Below, piece by piece: positions 50,404-62,650 of a stretch of DNA of 64,000 bases. The first letter of the stretch is position 1, and each line of letters starts with the position of its first letter. The position numbers and the translations under genes were made by a program. This DNA is from Tipula vernalis (Eukaryota > Arthropoda > Insecta > Diptera > Tipulidae). The stretch lies in assembly GCA_958295665.1 (NCBI GenBank), contig OY282560.1, forward strand, positions 141,290,091 to 141,354,090. The letters are read 5' to 3'. The notes below the pieces were generated by a model, which had not been told where the DNA came from, did no database searches, and saw only the letters and a program-made list of their open reading frames with translations.

Positions 50404-50690
50404 TACCTTATGCGGTAATGGACCATATGCCACATTGAAATATGACGTAGTATAACATATGCCGTAATGTACCATATGTCGGATTAAAATATACCGTAAT
50501 GAACTTCTACGACATATGCACCATATGTCGTACTGAAACATGTCGTAGAAATTCATGTGACAGTGCACCATGTAGGTATAAATAGTGTACTATATGCCGT
50601 ATTGAAATATGCCTTATCGCAATGTGCCATACTGAAACATGCCGAACTGTCATATTCTGTAATTAAATATGACGTACCGACCGGAACTCG
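50404..50690. repeat. Degenerate 16-17-bp minisatellite
   Basis: Successive variants of CATATGCCGTAATGTAC (for example CATATGTCGGATTAAAA and ATATGCCGTATTGAA) fill about 290 bp. CATATG cores recur every 16-36 bp, with local inverted pairs such as TTCTACGACATATG and CATGTCGTAGAA. Confidence 0.75.
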
Positions 50691-51334
50691 TTTCAAAGAA
50701 CGATTTAATCGTTTAGCCGCCATGTAGTCCAAAGAACTATTTTCTTTTATTTTTATATAAAACAAGAATATGTTATAAATTATAGTGCTCAAATTATAAA
50801 GTAATACAAGATTTTCTCTACAATTGTTCCGTAATCCCTATTAAAGAATATTTAATAATTTAGTCACATAATTCAAAAAGCGTTTTAACGAGATTTTCGT
50901 ATCAGTTATCATGTAAAACTTTTTTTAAATCTTCCACCCTTAAAAATGCAAAATGACAAAACTAAAGTAATAAAAATGAAAAATTTCTAATGTATACGCG
51001 AAATACATAACATAAAAATATATTTTTCCTTACCTACTCAATTACTAAACGAGGCGGCAAAATATGCTCAGAAATAATATCCTCGACCACAAAAAAATAA
51101 ATATATTGTCTGTCCACAACAGTTATTATAACAAAACAAACAAAAAAATGTAACCGATACACCAAAAACACAAAAAAAGACACAAACTTTTTCGACAAAA
51201 TTTGATCATATTAATATGCTACATACACTGTATTTTCAATTTATTTAAATAATTTTACATTAAGAAATAAATTCAATAGTTTTAAATATTAATTTCAATC
51301 AATGAAGTTAAGGAAAATTTCATGTAAATTCGGC

Positions 51335-51598
51335 CTTTCGACCCAATCGGTATTTCCACCCGTTCGGCCATTCGACCCATTACTTACGGCCTTTCGGCCT
51401 TTCGGCATTCGGCTTTTCGACCCATTTGGCCTTTCCTCATTCGGCATTTAGGCCCATTCGGCATTTCAGCACTTTCGGCCTTTCGACCCATTCGGCCCTA
51501 CGACATTCGGCCCTACGACATTCGGCCTTTCGACATTCGGCCTTTCGACATTCGGCCTGCCGACATTCGGCCTTCCGCCTTTTGGTCTTCCAACATCA
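51335..51598 (-). repeat. 15-bp minisatellite, right arm (inverted)
   Basis: Units of TTTCGACATTCGGCC, regular at 51515-51570 and more scrambled toward 51340. Confidence 0.85.
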
Positions 51599-51609
51599 AA
51601 CAAAATTCA

Positions 51610-54060
51610 TTATTCTCAAGTTGGTTTAGTAGTTATGGACTATTTTCATTACTTACTGGTTGATTCCACGCCAGAAAGCACTGGCAAGCAAAACCATATT
51701 ATTTCAAATGTTATCTTAGCATAAACGTGAACGCTTTGAAATAAGAATAAGATTTGTTGATCGAAAATAACTTTTTCATTAATTAATACAACTATTTAGC
51801 TTCCATCTTATAATAATTATAATTTGTTCTGTAGTTTGAATAGAATACAAATAATTGAGCTAGTTTTTGCGAAATTGTGTAATTCAGAAAATTATGACGC
51901 TCGCTACTGATCGTGCCGCAAACTTTCTCATGAGTAAAAAGTATCATTACACACACGTTGAATTATCTACTATTATTTGTGAGCAATGACTTCAATTCGT
52001 GGCTATCTAAATCAACGCGGCAGTTATAAATTCAATCGTGAGTTTAGGTTCGTTTTCTCTGCGAAGAAAACCGTAACCATAAATTATTTCTAAACAAAAG
52101 TATAAAATAGTACATTATGTCATTACAATTGAAAGTGATACTTTGTTTGACTAATAATTATGTTTGTAAAGCGCAGTATAGCTGGGCAAGTGCATAGATT
52201 GCGAGTTAAACTAAGCCACTTTTAATGGCGAATAATCATACTATTCTTTTCGAATAATCATATTATTTTTTCGCCAAGTAGAAATTATGCGCATTAAAAA
52301 TGGCAACATTCAATATTTGTTGAAATGTTTTGTGTAGCTAAGCTGGGCTTATAAGGAGCCCGAAATTTAATTTTTTCGGTCAGATCAAATATTGTTGGCT
52401 TCACATGTATTTAAAACAACAGACATTTTTTAACCGAATAAAGCTAAAAACGAATCGATTAGCAATTTTAGCTTTTGAAACATCGTTTTAAAATTTTTTG
52501 TTCAGAGCGTGTGTATAGCTCGTGATGCAACATCTTGTATTTACATAATATATTTGTGTTCAAAAACTAATAACCTAAATTGTAATTATGATTTTATGAA
52601 TACGATCGGAACTCACAGGCTTATAAATACATACACAAACGAAATACCGACACAAACGGACAAAGAAATATTTGCCTTGTACAAATTACAGCGAGATTTT
52701 CGAGAAATACGTTGGTTCGTCGTTCCAAACTTACATTTATAATTTTTGACAAAATTTTTAGTCCTGCTAAAACGAAATTATTAGCAAAAAAATTGTATAT
52801 TTTGTCCGAATTTCAACATGTTGACCGATAAAACGCTTTGTCGTGGCGGTTTTCAAAAATTCAAACTAATGTTTCCTGGGGAAAACGCTTAAATCTGATA
52901 TCTTCAACCATAAATTACAGTTCTAACATTTTTCATTTGTATTAAACTAATTTATGTTATTTGGTGGCTGACCATGACTTTTGAGTCAAACGATTTGTTG
53001 CAATTGAAATTTAAATTCAAGTGAGTCATGAATTGCGAATTGTATGAAAGTGAGTGATGAGTTGAGCAGCGTAGCCGATGTTGATTGATTTCTCCCAAAA
53101 AGAATGCGATTTCGACCGGTATGTTTAGTGGTATACTCAATCAATTATGTAAGCTAATTTATTTCATTTAACAATTAAAATTTAAATTCAATGCATTTCC
53201 CTCTGATCTGCTCTCGTTGTTTTCAAGGGATGTTTATTGTGTTGATATATAGATAACTTTGCGTTAACACCTCCTCTAGGACTTCCTTTTCCCTATATGT
53301 CAGCATTGCTGTCACCGCTGATACTGGAACTAGACAAAGGTATCAATATTTAAAAATTGTTGTGAATTTTATGAAATTCTAATTTGTGGTCCTAATCATC
53401 CATATGCAACACGCCTTGTAAAGCATAATACAATGAAACTTATCTAAGGTACTATTTCCGTACCTCAGAAAAACGGTCTTTTGAAGGCAGGCAGTGACAT
53501 TCAAAAGGTAATTTAATGAGAAATTGTTTACAAAAAATGATTTTTTATAGAGGTCGTATAACTAATAATTACGATTAATCTAGACAGCATGTACGCATCA
53601 CAGATAATTTCAAATAAAGCTTACAAATCTTCTCAATAAATATCGAAAATCTGGAATATACTCGACTAATCATATCAAAAAGTGTAAATTAAATTTTAAT
53701 TCACAAGCAAATATTTATTCAAACTGAAATAAATAAAATTTGATATTTCTGCAATAAATTATCATTGTAATCGTACTATTTACAGTTTAAAGACTATTTC
53801 CTTGCGGATCAACAAATTCACTGAAATCTGCTTTGTTCTCACGAAAAGCAATTCCATTTTCAATAAATCTTACTCCTATTTAGTAAAAAAAAAAAAAAAT
53901 TGATGCTACTAATTTACAAAACATACACACTCAGTTTGGGTTCAATAGTTCATTAAAACGTGTGTGCACATAATATTTACCAATTTGTATTTCTCATAAA
54001 TCATAACCACTTTTAATTAAAACCTTTCTATTAACCAAAAAAAAAAATATTATTAGAAAA
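51610..54060. other. AT-rich stretch, no supported gene
   Basis: A 77-codon plus ORF at 52509-52742 and a 62-codon minus ORF at 52952-53140 are unremarkable. No TIRs, RNA genes or LTRs recognised. Confidence 0.4.
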
Positions 54061-54069
54061 CTAATTTTT

Positions 54070-54108
54070 ATCTAACGTAATTTCGTTTTTTCTACTTTCA
54101 GGTGAGTG
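54070..54108 (+). promoter_or_regulatory. Tandem 3'/5' splice-site motif (candidate recursive splice site or exon start)
   Basis: TCTAACGTAA (branchpoint-like CTAAC), then TTTCGTTTTTTCTACTTTCAG at the 3' splice site (AG at 54100-54101), immediately followed by GTGAGTG, a strong 5' splice-site sequence. A joined AG|GT of this form is the known architecture of ratchet points in long fly introns. Alternatively this is a normal acceptor opening a non-coding exon that could end at AAAG|GTAGGA near 54390. Confidence 0.4.
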
Positions 54109-56725
54109 ATTTATATCTTTGTTCGAGTGAAGAAGTAAAAAAAAAAAAACATAACAACAAAACACAAACGTAATGGTGGTAATTAGTTATAATACGACTT
54201 AAGAAGATTGTTTCGTGTTATTAATAATTATTTAGTTTCGAAGTGTATATAGTAAATATATATACAGTGCGTTTTGTGTTATACGTTACATCACCGACCA
54301 CGGCCACGATTTTTGTTTAGCTAATACATATGATTATCTGCAACATACATATACTATGTATGATGTGCATTAAGAAATAGCGGAACACAAAGGTAGGAAT
54401 AATTAAGTAATATAACATTTCTTTGTCAATTATTTGTAAAATTCCAATTTATTATTTAAAATTCTAATCAATATCATTTTTTTTTTTTTATTAATCACCA
54501 ATCTGACCTAAAAAGAAAGTAAACATTACTCTTCTGGTTGAATCATAGAAAACTACTGGTCATTTCTTTAAAAAAATTTTTTTTTAGACTGTCGAGTTAA
54601 CGGATTTATAAATTTTTAATAATAGCTCAACGTATCAACAATGATAATTTATTTATTTTTAATATTTTGTTTTAATAGACAAGCGAACTGAATCGTTAAT
54701 ATATCAATCCAAATTGATTTAAAATTAATATTTTTATGTTACGTACGCGTACATTTTTCTATAGCACAACAAAACATAAATTACATACATACATAAATTA
54801 AAATTAATAAATGTGTTGTATTATTGACCCAATTCTGTTAAATCTTTATATATTTAATTAAAAGAATTTAATATTTTTTACCATGATAAGAAAACAACAA
54901 CTGAATGATCTGAAAATGCGACCATTCTTGGAAATTTTTGTGTGTGCGGCGCGCTATATTGTATATTAAAATGGTTAACATTAATTACATGACTATGGTA
55001 TATGAACAAATACGTGACGTGATGATTTTGCACAAAAGTAAAACACAAAACACCAATATAGTGTGGTAACAAATTAGCACAATTTTATTTTATTTCATCT
55101 TAATTTTAAATTTAAATAGTATCTTAAGAATATTCATATACATACATACTTCCATACAGATCAATTTTATTAAAGTTATAAATAAATAAAATTTAATATT
55201 TTAAAAGCAAGTATCATGCCATTTAATGTCAAAATCGTGATTTTAAAAAGTTTAATGTCTTTAAAAGTTGTTCGTATTTGGTATTAATTTTTTTTTTTTA
55301 TTGTTGTTAGTTTTTTTTAATTAAAGTAATAAAACCTGCATAAATTGAACGTACGTTAATATATGGTGGTTTGACTTTTGTTCTAGTCGTCTCTAAATTA
55401 TATATTGTATATATTTAAGATTATCTGAAATAGTGATTGTACGTGTACGTATTTATACAGAAATTGAAGATATAATTGGAAAAAATGTGGGTGTAATTAG
55501 ACGGGTTTAAAATAAATTGTGGGTGTTTTTCGAAACTTTTGTTTTATTTAGTTTGGAATTTATTTTTTTTATATTGTTGAATATTATTCTTAATTTGATT
55601 TTAAATATTTGATGAACAGAATTCTTGGGTATTTAACTCACCTCGAATAAAATCTGATCTAGATTAGGAGGATTTCGTTTAAATCCGAATTGGTATTTTC
55701 TGTTTATAGCGTTTAAGTTAGAAGCGATGAATGAGTAATTAAAAATTTAGGTCAGCAACATCATTGAATTGAAAAGATTATGTATCTTGAAAAATGTTTG
55801 AATTTTTGGGGAATTTGATATGTTTTACAACTAGTGTCTGCCCTGTAAGTTTAACCTTAACCAGGGCATTTACATGTGTGTGTCTTCATGCTTAGTGGTT
55901 AATTTTAAGCGTTTTATCCTAAATTACAAAACAAAAATAAAAAATTGGGCAAAGCTGTTTGGCAGAAGTACCTTTTGTAAGTAGGTTTTTCCCTTAAAAA
56001 ATTAAAAAAGAATTTTGCTCTAGCTTCAAAATAGGTAAACTTTATTTAAAATTTATTAAATTTAATATATTTACAAATTAATAACCAAAAAGTTTTACAA
56101 TATATGTATAGTGAAACAAATTTATTGGTCAAAGCGATAAAACATGGTTGTATTCCTTAACCGGTCGATGAGTTGGTGACTTTATAAAGAGAGTAGGTAA
56201 TCATCCTCTAAAGCAAAACAAATCCAATCGTTTATTTGCAATTAGCCAGCTTAAATTTACATTATTTCATAATCTACCATATGCTATTTACAGTGCTACG
56301 AAGTCTTCTGTAAATGGTCTAATCACCGGTAGTATATTAGAAATTACATGAATTAATTAACATTCAACAAAAAATTAATAAAGTACAATTAGCTTACACA
56401 CAGAGCTGTGTGAATATCGTGAAGAAGAAAAATTGTAAGAGAGTTCATCTGTATTAGTATGATTCGCTAGTACTTAACGCACAGCACATTCTGTATATAT
56501 AGAATGTAAATTGTGGTATAATCAGTCCAGTCACCGCGGCCTGATGAGAAGATTGATTGGTTTTTTCATAATCATAAGCTCATCAGTTCGAAACTAGATT
56601 GAATTCCCTTACAATCTTCGAAACATATTAAAATCATATAATTCCATAAAGCCTTTACACAAAGTTCAATTTGGTTGGATGGTTATCTCGATTTGGTAGT
56701 ATTGAACATACAATTATTTCGTGTG
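54109..56725. other. AT-rich stretch, no supported gene
   Basis: Contains TATATATACAG at 54258 and a relatively GC-rich CACCGACCACGGCCACG at 54291. CTGATGAG and its complement CTCATCAG pair around a 30-nt loop at about 56540-56585. Nothing else recognised. Confidence 0.4.
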
Positions 56726-56784
56726 TAGCTTGTTGATCGGATGGTGTTGAACGCAAATTTCAACCCGACCGATAAACCAAGCTA
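56726..56784 (+). ncRNA. 59-nt imperfect hairpin, miRNA-precursor-like
   Basis: The arm from 56726 (TAGCTTG, ATCGG, GTTGAA) pairs with the arm ending at 56784 (TTCAAC, CCGAT, CAAGCTA) through about 23 base pairs with two small bulges and two mismatches, closing a 7-nt loop. Size and imperfection suit a pre-miRNA. I know no matching miRNA family, and a relic of a small MITE is an equally possible source. Confidence 0.3.
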
Positions 56785-57504
56785 TATAGTGTGTATATAT
56801 TCTCGTATAGCTCGAAAAGTCTTTTATGACTAAAGAAAATTTTGGGACCTTCCAAATTGGATTGTATGTACGGACATTCATTTGCAACGTGTAATAATGC
56901 CTTAATTATGTATATCTACATAAAACATAATGTTTAAAAAAAATACATCAACCGTAAAGGGAGGGGGTGAGGTGGATTACCATAACGCCTCCTCCATATA
57001 TGGTTTTGACATTTTCGCATCCTTTGACTCGTACTGTACACAATTGCCTTCGTACACCTTAAACCTAATTTTTGGGATACTATGTACTAATAATGCATTT
57101 TTTAAGCGTTATTATGATAGCTATCAAAAAAGGAAGGATATTTGGAGTGAAAAATAATATAAAACGTCAAAATTACACACATAGTGATGTAAAATTAAAG
57201 GCGTAAAAATTCTTTATGGTAAGTGTTTTAAAAATTACAATTTAAATTGGATTGTTAGTACCGTATGTTTATGTATTTATAAACAAAATTGGTTTTTGTT
57301 AACAATTATGCATGCAAATTTGTGTATATAATTGTGTACATGCAGAGTGAAGTGCAATGTACTCAATTGCCTAGAAACTTTGACTATCATGTAATTTTTA
57401 TGTCGGTATTTTGGCAGAATATGGCATCACGGACTAAAAAATTTATACACTTGCCGAGCTGCAGGTTCACTTAAATGCAATGGATGAGTTATTAGTGACG
57501 AGAA
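56785..57504. other. Spacer upstream of piggyBac pseudogene
   Basis: No clear TTAA-type terminus was recognised. A 75-codon plus ORF at 56930-57157 looks fortuitous. Confidence 0.35.
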
Positions 57505-58815
57505 GTGATGAATGACGAGGTACTTGTACATGAAATAGAGGATGTTCAGAGTGAGACTACGATTCTCGAAGATGATGTTGTTGTGTTGAATTTGTGGATT
57601 AATTTTCCAAGTATAATGTTACCGAGAAAGCTGATACAGAACGAACGTTTGCGAACCTGTACACAGAACAGAAAGAACAAAGTACAAGAATGGGTAAACG
57701 CACCAGCCCAGATGAGATGATACTATATATTGGGATGCATTTCCTTATGGGAACAATGAAGCTACCTCAGATAAAAATGTACTGGAGCAAATATTTAAGC
57801 ATTGAATCGATACCGTCGGTGAAGTTTTGTGACCGTTTTTATCAGCTTCGAACAAATTTGCATTTAATAAACAACATGGACATACCAAATTATTGCAGAG
57901 ACAATTTTTTTTTAAATGAGGCCACTAATTAACAGTAACTTAAGCTACAGCAGCAAATAATTCCATTTAGAGGAAACTTAAATGTTAAACAATACGTAAA
58001 AGGTAAACCTAATCCATGGGGGATAAAACTTTATTTTCTTTGTGACAAAAACGGTTTCCCTTACAATTTTATTTTGTACCAAGGGAAAAACACGCAACTG
58101 CCGGAGACACAACTTTACCTGGTCACCAGTTATACTCTAATGATTTCCTTAGCACTTACAAGCTTTTGAAATTTTAGAACAAGGGAAAATAACACGCAGT
58201 GAGATCTATAAGAATCAATCGATTTAGTAATCCGCAATTTTTAATTAATGCAGCAATAAAAAAGAAAGGGAAATATCGAACAACTTGTAAGCCGCAATGG
58301 TAAAATTGTTTAAACATCAAGCAGCCTCAAATAGTGCAACTGTATAATAATCGGATAGGTAGTGTCGATTAATTCGACAAACTTATTTCTTATTATGGAA
58401 TATTTATAAAATTCAAAAAGTGGACTCTCCGCGTCTTATTCCACTTTACCGATACAGCATGTAGCAGCTGGACACTTTACCGTTAAGAGCTTAAGAAAAC
58501 TGGTATTGCGAATAAATACATAATGAGTCTCTTAGATTTCAAACAAAACCTTGGAAGAACCATGTGCGATCTTAACAAAAGACCAAATTCGCGCAAGAGG
58601 GGTAGTCTATCGGAAGACGTATAAAGCAAGACCACTACCGAAGCAACTTGGCCATTAACTGAAGCGCGGCTCGCTGGTGTAAATCACTTCCCGTCACATG
58701 ATGATGCAAAAGAAGCTACTCGGTGCAAAAATAAAAATTTTCAGGGGTTTATACAATGGGGTGTATCTTCATATAATTCCAAACAAAATAAAATTCTAGA
58801 AGAATTAGAGTAGTT
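57505..58815 (+). pseudogene. Second piggyBac-type transposase pseudogene (PGBD2/3-like)
   Basis: Plus-strand blocks in order: EMILYIGMHFLMGTMKLPQIKMYWSK and CDRFYQLRTNLHLINN (57710-57890); QIIPFRGNLNVKQYVKGKPNPWG and LYFLCDKNGFPYNFILYQGK (about 57955-58090); RIGSVD-FDKLISYYG and WTLRVLFHFTDTA (about 58355-58455); and a C-terminal DFKQNLGRTMCDL segment plus a degraded Cys ring region to 58815. These match the piggyBac core. The first catalytic Asp-Glu before QIIPF is replaced by Leu-Gln, the second-Asp block is not visible, and the VD-FD motif is split by a stop. It differs in sequence from the copy at 23-24 kb, so it is a separate lineage. Confidence 0.85.
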
Positions 58816-61800
58816 CGACGGAATTATTTTTTTAAGTTTCTTTATTTTTAACATAAAGCTTTATTTATTTGTTTTCAATTTTTATATATAAATATATTCT
58901 TTTTCTTTGGTATTTTAGATTTGATAAAAGTATTTCAAAACAGAAAATCCTTAAATGAAAAACCTAACTAACTGTTTCGAAAATTCATAGCTCAAAAGCT
59001 TATATATGGTGGTCTACAACAGTTGGCTGTGGATGTACACATTTGTGTAGATTATCCAGGGACCTCCAGGCTGCGGAATTTTTCTGAAGCTTTAATTTTT
59101 GAGTTTTTCTATCCAAAAATTAATAGGAAAACCGAGCAAACATTTTGTTCCTCGTTTTAAAATAAATAACAAGCCAAAGAGTTAAATTACTCCATATTAT
59201 ACAAGTTCAGACTTATTTTTGCAACTACAATGTCATACAATTTCATAAAGGGTTGAACAATTTTATTCCAATAAAATAATAATTCTATTTTTCTCGTAGT
59301 TGTGGTACATATAGTTTTCAAGCTCGTCCTCTTTTACAAAATAAAACCCCCTCTGTAAAAACTGTTCTCTTTTCTCATCTCTCTTAACATTTTCGAATTT
59401 TTTGCCCTCTATTTTTTGGTAATGGTTTAACTCAGTAGAATATCTCCAGAATTTCAACAAAAATATTTAAATTACTTTTTCACACTATCAAAGGTTGAAG
59501 GCAGTATTAGCGCCACACTCTGTTTAAAATAGCATTAATAATTTCATTCCCTTCATTCCCTTTCAAACATTAACGACATTTAAACACTGAAGTGGCATAC
59601 ATACTCGTAACAATTAATTACAGTCGGGCAGGAGAAGAAAGGAAAAGAGACATTTAAAGAAGTGCTAGGTAGGGAAAGAGAGGCAAACCAGACAAATATT
59701 ATGAGTTAACTATAATGTTTTTTATGATTTTATTCATGATAACATAAATTTGCTCAATTGCCTTACAATAAAGCGGTTAATAATATTTGAAGTAATTATT
59801 GATAATCACACAAAGTGGATCGATTGACCTGATGAAATAAAATGTACATCAAAATTCAAGGTGTTATGCTACTTTAAAACTACCAAGAACAATAGACTGT
59901 CTTAGAAAGATAACCAAGGGCTAGCAGTCCGAGATAGCACGGATAGAAATAGAACTTTTGCGCAGCCTTTCTAGTTTCTTTCTGGTCTATGATATTCTAA
60001 GCTACCTTGTCTTGAAATGCGATTTTTTGGAAAGATCGACATCATGCATAGTTTGCCAATAAGGCCTAGTTTGAATTTGAACATAATGGTTTCCTTTTCA
60101 ACCACATTAAAAATGCATTTCCAGATGTGATTCTAGAAGATTTTTAATTTATTTATAGCAGTATCATTCACAACAATATAGTTTAGCTACGAAATTATGA
60201 ACACTCGAATTATAATCAAACAAATTATTTCTATTCACTATTTCGCACAAAATTCTTGAAGTACTCAAATTTACGTTACTAATTAGAGCTTATGCCACGA
60301 TGCAATAGATTGACTATTTCCGATTTTTTGCCTTGCATGGTACATCGGTGGTACATAAACGGAGAATAAGTTAATCATAAATGAAAATCCTTTTAAACAC
60401 TTCTATTGCAAAAAAAAAAAATAAAAATCGTTTGACATTATAACCAAGCTAAAATAATTTTATCTAAGATGATGAGTTAAATGAAGGGGGTTGAAATCCC
60501 TATCATCTTCACTAGCATCAAATAATTGAATCGCAGAATTTAAAAGGCTTTTCCATACTCCAAGTTCTGAAATTTAAAATTTGTTCACGAATTTTTAAAG
60601 GTCAGACAAATCTGACAAGATTTCAGATTTTCTTTTAAGAATTCTCCACTATGAACAGAGTTGTTGTACTTTGGCTTACCACCACACAAGCTTTTTCTGT
60701 CTATTCTTTAGAGGTTTCTCATAGCATTGACCACTTTCCTTTTCCGTGCCATTGTAAAACGAGTTTGCGATTTTTGTGGGCTATATTTTGTTGCTCGACT
60801 GCAAGACAATACTCCTCATCAAACGAATTATCGGATGAAATTACAAGTATGACGAATTAAATTTTGTGTTAATTCTGTGTTAACAACAAATATGTTAATT
60901 TGAGATATTGGTACGTGTGCAATCGTGTTACGCCTATCAGTTTAAATTCTTTACAGAATACCTCATAAACAGCAAAAATCCAGATAGGAGATATTTTTCG
61001 TTTAAGAGTATGAAGTAAGAATGGCTAACATTTTTTCACGGATTGAGATTAACCATGACGTTTTTTTTTATTTAGCACATGATTTATTTAAAATATTATT
61101 TAGTATAAAATGTCGGAATATTATTAGAATGATCTTATTGGAAATTTAAGAAAGTTAAGAGAAAGCGTGAATTATTTTGGCGGGTTTTATTCTTTAAAAA
61201 AACCGATACGTTTTTATTAGGATAAATGTATGTATACATCGCTTATTCGTCCTCTTAATTTCCTAAGCACCAGTAGTCGCCTATCTCCTACATACAGCTT
61301 AAATTTGCTTTCTCAGAAAATACCACATAAATCTATATTTCTCTGGTCCGGTTGAAGTGTTCCCGGGTCTACTAAGGAGAACCGTCAGAATTCTAGCGAG
61401 ATCTGAATACTGCTAGTATAAATTGGTTTGTGCAGAAAGATATTTTCTAAGGATTAATTCACGATTATAAAGAAGATTAACATTAAAATAAGAACGGCAA
61501 AATAGGTGTATACCTCGGCTAATTTTTGCTTTCCTTTTATGTTACTAGATGGCTAACCCGAAAATGAGAATAGAGTCTACGAATCGAAAATTTTAAAAAT
61601 TATTACAAGGCGGCTGGCGGTTTATAACAGGTAGTAGTAGAGTTAACATAATTTTTGGCATTGTTATGTAGTACAGCCCCTTGAAATAAGTTCTATCCTT
61701 TCAGGGCGATGCCCTGTTCCAGAAAAACAAATTGGAGTGTTTTTAAGGATTATTGACAGTTTATATTGCGGTAGATATGAAAATATAAACAAGAAATAAT

Positions 61801-61979
61801 GCTGTAAGGGTTTCAATGCCCAAAGGGATTCATTTTAATAGAATTAAAAAAAAATACTAAGGTTCCGAAACTGCTTAAAGACGAACAATGGTTTCAAGTT
61901 TTCGACATTTATAAAACTATCCATGAACAAATTCATTTATAATGTTTGCTGTTAATCGTGTCTGTGCAAAACAAATTTT
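58816..61979. other. AT-rich stretch, no supported gene
   Basis: A 65-codon minus ORF at 59263-59460 is charged and Glu/Lys/Tyr-rich but unrecognised; the 69-codon plus ORF at 60651-60860 likewise. No repeats of note. Confidence 0.4.
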
Positions 61980-62650
61980 AGGTTTGTTTTAATTTATTTT
62001 TATTATATGCTGATGACAGCACAGTTTCCTCGTCCTTTTCCTTTCCTTTGTCTACTTCATCACGAAACAACGTTCTCGCAGAGAGATTGCCTATGAAATG
62101 GGATGAGGCAAACATAATTTAATTCAATCCAAAAAAGCTTCAATGTTGAATTTTCTCTTGAGATTGGTGGCATGCTCGGTTTAACAATACATTGTATAAT
62201 TAAACTTCTTTTGCCGATCAAATAAATAAGGCAGCATTGGTTTTTTTGGTCATTTACGACGATGTTGATTTTATTTTAATTCATCGGAAGTTTTACAAAT
62301 ATATGAAATACTGGATAGTATATATCAGACCCAATCTGGAAAATAACTCTGTCATTTGATTTTTCGCACCGAAAACCCAACTGACCTCAAAAAGTTGTGG
62401 GAGCCTTATATGTATTCAACAAATATTTTCATGGCATAGAAGCGGGTTCGCGAAACTTTTTGAACTTGAGCCTGACGTGTTTAGGCCAACACCACGTCAA
62501 GTTTATATTACTTCGAACTCAGATTTGCAAAAACCAACTAGTTCCAAAACGATTTACGTAAAGATCCATTAAGGAAGAAATTCCTAAGTGGTTCCCAGCA
62601 ACAACAAAAAAATACAAGATCTCTATTTAAGTGACAGGTTAAACGTAAAG
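61980..62650 (+). pseudogene. LINE remnant (RT motif C and C-terminal region)
   Basis: TATGCTGATGACAGCACAG at 62007 translates to YADDST, the RT catalytic box, followed by a Ser-rich segment, LPMKWDEANII and FNPKKLQC in the positions expected of the ORF2 palm-thumb. After a gap, YISPNLENNSVI and FAPKTQL (about 62322-62385) match the 'Y-R--LE--S--W---PK' block downstream of RT in CR1/Jockey-type LINEs. A fragmentary C-terminus runs to about 62650. Stops and shifts are frequent and the RT fingers (motifs A and B) are not visible upstream. It is a different family from the LINE at 6-8 kb. Confidence 0.62.

Noticed and set aside
56535..56600. Possible hammerhead ribozyme (CTGATGAG ... CGAAAC)
   Set aside because: The core boxes are present, but no stem I can form between the cleavage site and CTGATGA, and CTGATGAG pairs perfectly with CTCATCAG downstream, giving an ordinary hairpin.
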